Of a DNA stretch of 9,463 nucleotides, positions 5,943 through 9,463 are shown in pieces. Numbering within the stretch: position 1 is the first letter of the stretch; each line of letters begins with the position of its first letter. Made by a program: the position numbers and the translations under genes. The DNA lies in assembly GCA_021648365.1 (NCBI GenBank), contig JAKISY010000141.1:1-9463 (forward strand), in the 5' to 3' direction. The notes below the pieces were generated by a model. That model was not told the DNA's origin. It searched no databases and saw nothing but the letters and a program-made list of their open reading frames with translations. Source of the stretch: Verrucomicrobiales bacterium (GTDB taxonomy: Bacteria > Verrucomicrobiota > Verrucomicrobiia > Verrucomicrobiales > DEV007).

Positions 5943-6264
5943 ATTCTCTACATGCACGACCAGAAAGCAAGCAAAACCAGCATGGAATGCATCAATTCTG
6001 ACAGTTAACGCTAAACTTTAGAAAAAAATCCACACCATGAATGCTTAACCCCTTTGAACCCTTCCCTTCAAAATCTGCGTAGCCCAAATTCGAAATTGCG
6101 TGGCCTGATACACCACTTCGATCCGTTGCTCGCCGTCCGGTGTTTTGTAGAATATGAGTTGATTAGCCATTCTTTGATGTGTTCATTAGAACAATACCAA
6201 ACTTCCGCTCGAAGGCAAGTCTGGCGTATTCCAACTAGACCTCCTAACCCGCAGTGCCAGAGTT
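5943..6264. other. Gap between the phosphotransferase gene and the hsdM-side MITE
   Basis: Apart from the RhuM remnant (6045-6170) no gene is supported here. The 6171-6264 stretch has open reading in places but no recognisable product. Both 6171-6264 and 5943-6044 lack a convincing -35/-10 pair toward hsdM; the best that can be seen is TTGCTT with a distant TAGAGA, too weak to call. There is no clear terminator after the phosphotransferase stop at 6265. Confidence 0.5.
6045..6170 (-). pseudogene. Remnant of a RhuM-family gene with its middle deleted
   Basis: A 41-codon reading frame begins MANQLIFYKTPDGEQRIEVV, which matches the RhuM-family N-terminus as I know it (I-x-Y-x-T-x-DG-x-x-x-IEV). 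It then jumps after VVYQ straight to ATQFRIWATQILKG. That second part corresponds to the conserved RATQFRxWAT-x-x-L segment normally lying roughly 70-80 residues further on. The frame ends in TAA shortly after (6045-6047). I read this as an internal deletion that happens to be in frame, followed by loss of the 3' part. RhuM-type genes often sit beside or within type I R-M operons, which fits its place directly upstream of hsdM. It cannot make a functional protein. The match is from memory of the family, not from a search. Confidence 0.7.
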
Positions 6265-7245
6265 TCATTTTAACGAGTGGATCACTTGGCGCGCCAGACG
6301 TTCGCTGTAGCTGTGGATCTTCCAATGCCCTGGGCACCAGCCTTTGAGGAAACGGTGGAAATCGGTCCAGGCGATGGGAAAAAGTTCGCGCCATTCGTGT
6401 ATCACTGCTTCGGCATCGAGGTCGGGTTGCCTTTGTTCTAAGGCTATTTTCAGAAAAGCAAAGTAGCTACCGAGCAGCTCGGCTTCTTTTCTTTCGCAGC
6501 CTTCTTCATCAAGGCAGCTGCCAATGAAATAGGCGACATCTTTCATGCCACAACCGCGTCCGACGTATTGAAAATCCAGCGCGGCGACTTGAGTGGTGTC
6601 GTTTGAAAAACAGAAGTTAGCCAGTTTGGCATCGCCGTGCACCAGGGTTTGATAATCAGCCTGACTAAGTTTGTCATCAATGGCAATTGCCGCAGATTTG
6701 AGAGCTTCGTCCTCAAGCGCTTCAAGTTCTTCGGGGCGTGTGGCTAGATGCCAATAGGTGCCAGTGTCCCACAGCCCCTTCGATTCCGATCCCATGAAAG
6801 TAGCGTGAAACTCTGCCAGCCACTTGAGGCAGATGAGCATTTGTTTTGAGTTCACTCGATTCAATCGAATAGGATACCCTGCAACATCGAGATCCTCCAA
6901 AATCAACAGCACAGCGTCATCATGGTGGCTATAAGCAAGCAAGTCAGGGATTCGACAGGCTTGATCGCAACGCTGGCTCCAGTGCCGATACCATTCGGTT
7001 TCGACCTGATAGGAAAAAACTTTGCGCTGATGGGAACGATCAGAGGCCCAGCCGCGAGGATGATTTTTTTCCACCGGCATCGAGACGTGTTTGATGACAA
7101 CGCTGCTACGCTCGCTGCCAACTAGGGCAACACGGATAATCTGACCATAACCGCTCCACAGCTCTTGAATAACAGATTGCAGCGTAAGACTCGAAGCGCC
7201 AGTAGCTTCAAGAATAGCAAATTCGAACTTGGGATCTAAAACCAT
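6265..7245 (-). CDS. Phosphotransferase of the APH/ecdysteroid-kinase-like family
   Basis: A 326-residue protein with a protein-kinase-like fold that phosphorylates a small molecule. Visible motifs are the ATP-anchoring Lys in SSVVIKHV (K52), a likely partner Glu in VETEWY (E82), the hinge region LLILEDLD (113-120), the catalytic loop LVHGDAKLAN (H203, D205, N210) and the metal-binding D224 in ALDFQYVG. The conserved MKDVAYFIGSCL follows. This pattern, with DFQ and the KDVAYF block, is closest to the ecdysteroid 22-kinase-like/oxidoreductase-associated phosphotransferases common in marine bacteria. The substrate cannot be told from sequence. Start ATG at 7245; no strong Shine-Dalgarno is visible. 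The gene stands apart from the R-M operon functionally and the 149-bp gap upstream has only short repeats. Confidence 0.85.
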   Translation of the reverse strand: MVLDPKFEFAILEATGASSLTLQSVIQELWSGYGQIIRVALVGSERSSVVIKHVSMPVEKNHPRGWASDRSHQRKVFSYQVETEWYRHWSQRCDQACRIPDLLAYSHHDDAVLLILEDLDVAGYPIRLNRVNSKQMLICLKWLAEFHATFMGSESKGLWDTGTYWHLATRPEELEALEDEALKSAAIAIDDKLSQADYQTLVHGDAKLANFCFSNDTTQVAALDFQYVGRGCGMKDVAYFIGSCLDEEGCERKEAELLGSYFAFLKIALEQRQPDLDAEAVIHEWRELFPIAWTDFHRFLKGWCPGHWKIHSYSERLARQVIHSLK

Positions 7246-7296
7246 TTGAACAGTTAGCTTGTCAGAATACCGGAGAAATTTGTCGTAGAATATGAA

Positions 7297-7333
7297 AATC
7301 AGCAGTTCCTAATCAGCAGTTCCTAATTCCTCC
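7297..7333. repeat. Short tandem repeat upstream of the phosphotransferase gene
   Basis: AATCAGCAGTTCCT occurs twice in tandem (7297-7310, 7311-7324) and runs into AATTCCTCCC. The 12-mer CCTAATTCCTCC here (7322-7333) also occurs at 8037-8048, right at the ThuA stop codon, so it belongs to a dispersed short repeat type. An imperfect hairpin (CATGAACGTGC to GCACTCATG, 7343-7369) lies beside it. No function can be assigned. Confidence 0.6.
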
Positions 7334-7394
7334 CATGGCATGCATGAACGTGCAAACTTCGCACTCATGGGAATCCAAAAATTCGTGAAAAACG

Positions 7395-7637
7395 CTAGCT
7401 GATAATTTTCAACGCAATGTAGGGGGTCAGGTTGAATACGATCACCAGAATTTTAAACCGACCTAGATATTCAAAATACATGCGGTTCAAATCTTGTTCA
7501 ACGATACCAAACATTTTGGAATGTATTTTGATCACCACCCCCTTCAATATAAGAATCATTACGGTAGTAAACATCAACAATCCCATGTTGATGATGGTGA
7601 TCCACCCAAAAAATTCCGTTAGCATTTCAATAGTCAT
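7395..7637 (-). CDS. DUF6868 family small membrane protein
   Basis: An 80-residue protein starting MTIEMLTEFFGWITIINMGL. It has two hydrophobic segments, about residues 9-31 and 62-79, joined by a charged middle part (KIHSKMFGIVEQDLNRMYFEYLGRFK). The order FFGW-x-x-x-IN-x-GLL, then FG-to-MYF-x-YLG, then VFNL-x-PY-x-ALKI matches the DUF6868 family as I recall it; members are about 80 residues and of unknown function. Predicted location is the inner membrane. ATG at 7637 has only a weak GGA upstream. It is probably transcribed alone, since 149 bp and 410 bp separate it from its neighbours. Confidence 0.75.
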   Translation of the reverse strand: MTIEMLTEFFGWITIINMGLLMFTTVMILILKGVVIKIHSKMFGIVEQDLNRMYFEYLGRFKILVIVFNLTPYIALKIIS

Positions 7638-8047
7638 GATTCCAGTAAGTTAGCATTTATCCGAGCAAAACCTTCAGGTCACCCCCTTCCTATAAACAGT
7701 TTACCAAACCGTCCTGCATTTGACCATGTTATTATTTGCAATTCACGCCCAAACAAAATAGCTGATCTACCCCGCGTATCAGGAGTTTGTCATTGATCGG
7801 GACTGGTACCGCAGCCACCCGATCCGTCGTGCCTTCGCTTGCACATGTGTGGACCTAGGCAAGGTGGAACTTGCCCCTCCAGATGGACGCTCCACCGAGT
7901 CTTTGAGACTTGTATAGTTACGCTGTGAAGGATAGCAGACAGACACAGGAACACCTGCGAGAAATAATTTAGTGGCGGTCTAAAAAACAAATTCACCGCC
8001 TGAATTTTCGGGCATATCCACTCCTAATTCTCAATTCCTAATTCCTC
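7638..8047. other. Intergenic region between DUF6868 and ThuA genes, with a possible gene relic
   Basis: No intact gene is supported. On the plus strand a 46-codon stretch without its own start (from about 7763 to 7916) reads YQEFVIDRDWYRSHPIRRA and ends LRLV-stop; it may be the tail of a lost gene but I do not recognise it. Within it GGCAAG-gtggaa-CTTGCC and the flanking GGTGGA/TCCACC (about 7858-7895) are inverted repeats of the same REP-like flavour as those in the MITE. The terminator-like hairpin at 7982-8007 is listed separately. Confidence 0.4.
7982..8007 (-). terminator. Possible rho-independent terminator after ThuA
   Basis: On the minus strand AAATTCA-GGCGG-TGAATTT is a perfect 7-bp stem followed by G and TTTTTT, about 40 nt past the ThuA stop codon. 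The stem is AT-rich, so it would be weak. An overlapping alternative pairing GGCGGT/ACCGCC is also possible. Confidence 0.4.
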
Positions 8048-8920
8048 CTACTTCCCATACCCCTCAGCCGGCGTGCCATCGTCTTTGATATTTTTGGTCA
8101 CCCACAACAGGCCACGAGTCACTAGATCCAGATATTTATCATCCGCTACCGTCTCGGTATGATGCCCAATGGTCGTGCTGAAAATGCGAGTCTTATTCGG
8201 TCCGTATTGATTGGTCCATACCACCACTGATTCCGCTTTTTTAGCCTTAGCATTAGGATTAGCTTTTTTACCTTTTTTCTTGCGCGGCTTCTGCATCTGC
8301 GTGCCTTTGGCCAGCACATGCGCGGTATCAAAAACCTGCACATTGTTATAAAGCTCCTCATTGATCGTCGTCCAGTCCGCCATCCCCTTGCTGATCGGAT
8401 GCGCTTTGTCCTCGTATTTGATATCAATCGGCGCATGGGGGCCGTGACTGGTGGATTGGATACCGAGCATTTCATACCAGCCCGCATTGTCAGCCCCCGC
8501 CTTCACTGGCTCTTTGTAGTTTCCCCAACGATAACTGTGCATCGCACAGTGAACATTAACTGCAGGCGTGCCCTTACGGTGTGCATCCAGAATGCGCTTA
8601 ACGTAAGCAGGGTCGGTCACACTCGCCGAACATTCATCGTGTAGAATCACATCATACTTGTCCGCCCAGTTGTCTTTCTCATAGGTCTTAAAAGTCGCCT
8701 TGGTGGAGGTGTCCGGATTGTATTCGATCGTCACCTCTGCGTTGATGCGAGACTCAATACCCGCTTTTAATACTTTCGGCTGACCCGCATAATCGTGACA
8801 ACAGCCCCCGGCGATCAGAAGAATTTTAAGCGGTTCAGCCGCCTTCGTGGGGCTGCCATTCACCAACAGAGTTGATAAAGCCAGCGCGGAGAGGGTTTTT
8901 AAAAAAGCATTGCGTTTCAT
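8048..8920 (-). CDS. Secreted ThuA-domain protein
   Basis: A 290-residue protein with a Sec signal peptide (MKRNAFLKT, hydrophobic LSALALSTLLV, probable cleavage near TKA-AE at about 28) followed by one ThuA domain. ThuA proteins have a glutamine-amidotransferase-like fold and are linked to sugar use; the reaction is not established. Visible blocks are LLIAGGCCHDY, YDVILHDEC, NVHCAMHSYRWG (about 122-133), HPISKGM, and the terminal TTIGHHTET...YLDLVTRGLLW. A lysine-rich insert (KPRKKKGKKANPNAKAKK, about 211-228) interrupts the domain before VVVWTNQYG. I chose the ATG at 8920 because the signal peptide begins there. A TTG at 8971 in the same frame has a better Shine-Dalgarno (GGGAGG, 8 nt) and would add 17 residues in front of the signal sequence. 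Such proteins are numerous in Verrucomicrobiota and Planctomycetota. Confidence 0.88.
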   Translation of the reverse strand: MKRNAFLKTLSALALSTLLVNGSPTKAAEPLKILLIAGGCCHDYAGQPKVLKAGIESRINAEVTIEYNPDTSTKATFKTYEKDNWADKYDVILHDECSASVTDPAYVKRILDAHRKGTPAVNVHCAMHSYRWGNYKEPVKAGADNAGWYEMLGIQSTSHGPHAPIDIKYEDKAHPISKGMADWTTINEELYNNVQVFDTAHVLAKGTQMQKPRKKKGKKANPNAKAKKAESVVVWTNQYGPNKTRIFSTTIGHHTETVADDKYLDLVTRGLLWVTKNIKDDGTPAEGYGK

Positions 8921-9338
8921 AGTGGTCTTGGATGAATGCAGAACTAAACACAAGCTGCCCTTATACGCCAATCACAAATCCTCCCTATTCGCGTGATTGA
9001 GTAACGCCCTCTTCATTTCTTGAAACCTCTGCGACTCTGCGTGAGCCCCATTACCATGACGAATAGGAAGAGGCAGCAAAACTTAAACTTAAACTCGACT
9101 GGAAGAGAAGAGCTTCTCACGCACACTGCGCTCAAGTCGCAGCCGAAATCCAAGCTTGCGCAGGATGGAGACAGGCGACCTGGAAGGTCGAGCGTAGCGT
9201 CCAAAAGCGCAAAGGAAGCGAATAATTTAGGAATGAGATTGATGAGATGTGGAACGCAATAGTATTGCGCGACCTGGCATCGCTTTGTAAGAGGGAGAAC
9301 AGCTTGAAAAGCTGTTTCACATTTGCAAAACCATTGCG
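8921..9338. other. Gene-free region with a cluster of short hairpin repeats
   Basis: I see no gene here; the open frames are unlike any family and overlap the repeats and the intron end. Visible inverted repeats are CGACCT-gga-AGGTCG (9176-9190), CGCAATA-g-TATTGCG (9255-9269) and AACAGCTT-gaa-AAGCTGTT (9298-9316). There is also a short direct repeat ACTTAAACTTAAAC near 9080-9095 and CTCTGCGACTCTGCGTGAG (about 9027-9045). Together they look like a mosaic of dispersed REP-like units. The ThuA promoter should lie here, but no clear -35/-10 pair can be named. Confidence 0.5.
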
Positions 9339-9463
9339 ATAGGGGTAGGAACGACGCATTGATTTGCGCCGCCCCTCCCTCCGAACCGTGCGTGCGGATC
9401 TCCCGCACACGGCTCTCCGGTCAGTGTTTTACTCCTCTAAGGAGACTCTTCTCTTCCTCTCTG
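9339..9463 (-). mobile_element. Group II intron, 3' part (domains V and VI), continuing beyond the right edge
   Basis: On the minus strand 9415-9383 is a 33-nt domain V. It starts GAGCCGTGTGCGG, has a GAGAT-type loop and ends CCGCACGCACGGTTC. It contains the catalytic AGC triad, the closing GGTTC and the ACG bulge region. The linker GGAGGGAGGGG leads to a domain VI hairpin (CGGCGCA 9371-9365, TGCGTCG 9358-9352). The 3' end CCTACCCCTAT follows, with a likely branch-point A opposite 9346, eight nt from the end, giving a splice site near 9339. The sequence before domain V (ACACTGACCGGA) fits the domain IV end. The reverse transcriptase, if present, would be to the right of the window. Domain V is certain enough; the exact splice site is an estimate. 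Confidence 0.82.

Noticed and set aside
5943..6044. Promoter for the hsd operon
   Set aside because: Only poor -35/-10 matches (TTGCTT with TAGAGA at a long spacing); not enough to call.
7343..7369. Hairpin after the DUF6868 gene as a terminator
   Set aside because: Stem is interrupted and no T run follows on the minus strand.
8048..8065. ThuA ends in EGYGK-stop, resembling the EGLGYGK-stop of the hsdM-tail repeat
   Set aside because: The GGAGGGCTTGGG part is missing and no gene starts at this point; GAGGGGTATGGGAAG is a short chance likeness.
9013..9408. 131-codon minus-strand open frame
   Set aside because: It begins inside domain V of the group II intron and runs across the splice end and several hairpin repeats; the translation has no family likeness.

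Overview
The window looks like chromosomal accessory DNA from a Verrucomicrobiota bacterium, probably of the Opitutae type. That placement is an inference from a secreted ThuA-domain protein, a DUF6868 membrane protein, IS66-type terminal repeats and the many small palindromic intergenic repeats. No rRNA or other marker gene is present to confirm it. Every gene that can be supported is on the minus strand, so the window reads right to left.

Right edge (9463 to about 8921): the last part of a group II intron (domains V and VI), then about 420 bp of gene-free DNA made of short hairpin repeats. Next comes a secreted ThuA-domain protein (8048-8920), followed by a weak terminator-like hairpin, an 80-residue DUF6868 membrane protein (7395-7637) and an ecdysteroid-kinase-like/aminoglycoside phosphotransferase-like kinase (6265-7245).

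Region 5778-6264 is a scar zone. It holds a 41-codon remnant of a RhuM-family gene (6045-6170) whose middle is missing. It also holds a 134-bp MITE (5801-5934) with 14-bp terminal inverted repeats starting GTAA and a perfect 8-bp target duplication GTTGATTT, both IS66 hallmarks. The MITE lies 23 bp before the hsdM start codon.

Region 1-5777 is a type I restriction-modification operon in the order hsdM - DUF1016(A) - DUF1016(B) - hsdS. hsdR is not in the window. hsdM carries two separate lesions, an in-frame TGA at codon 88 and a one-base expansion in a G run at 4901-4905, so as sequenced it cannot make a full methylase. Both DUF1016 (YhcG-like PD-(D/E)xK nuclease) genes are intact. hsdS is open for 500 codons and runs off the left edge.

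The most unusual feature is how this operon is assembled. The last codons of hsdM (EGLGYGK-stop), which also supply the ribosome binding site and start codon of the next gene, occur again as a 25-bp direct repeat before DUF1016-B and before hsdS. This suggests the two nuclease genes were inserted as cassettes into an ancestral hsdM/hsdS overlap. The two inter-cassette spacers are filled with an ATTCAT-type palindromic element. The same element is also embedded in frame twice inside hsdS, at the hinge between its recognition domains and at its C-terminal end. Different palindromic elements sit in frame in hsdM (24 codons), DUF1016-A and DUF1016-B, so all four genes of the operon carry palindromic insertions without losing frame at those sites.
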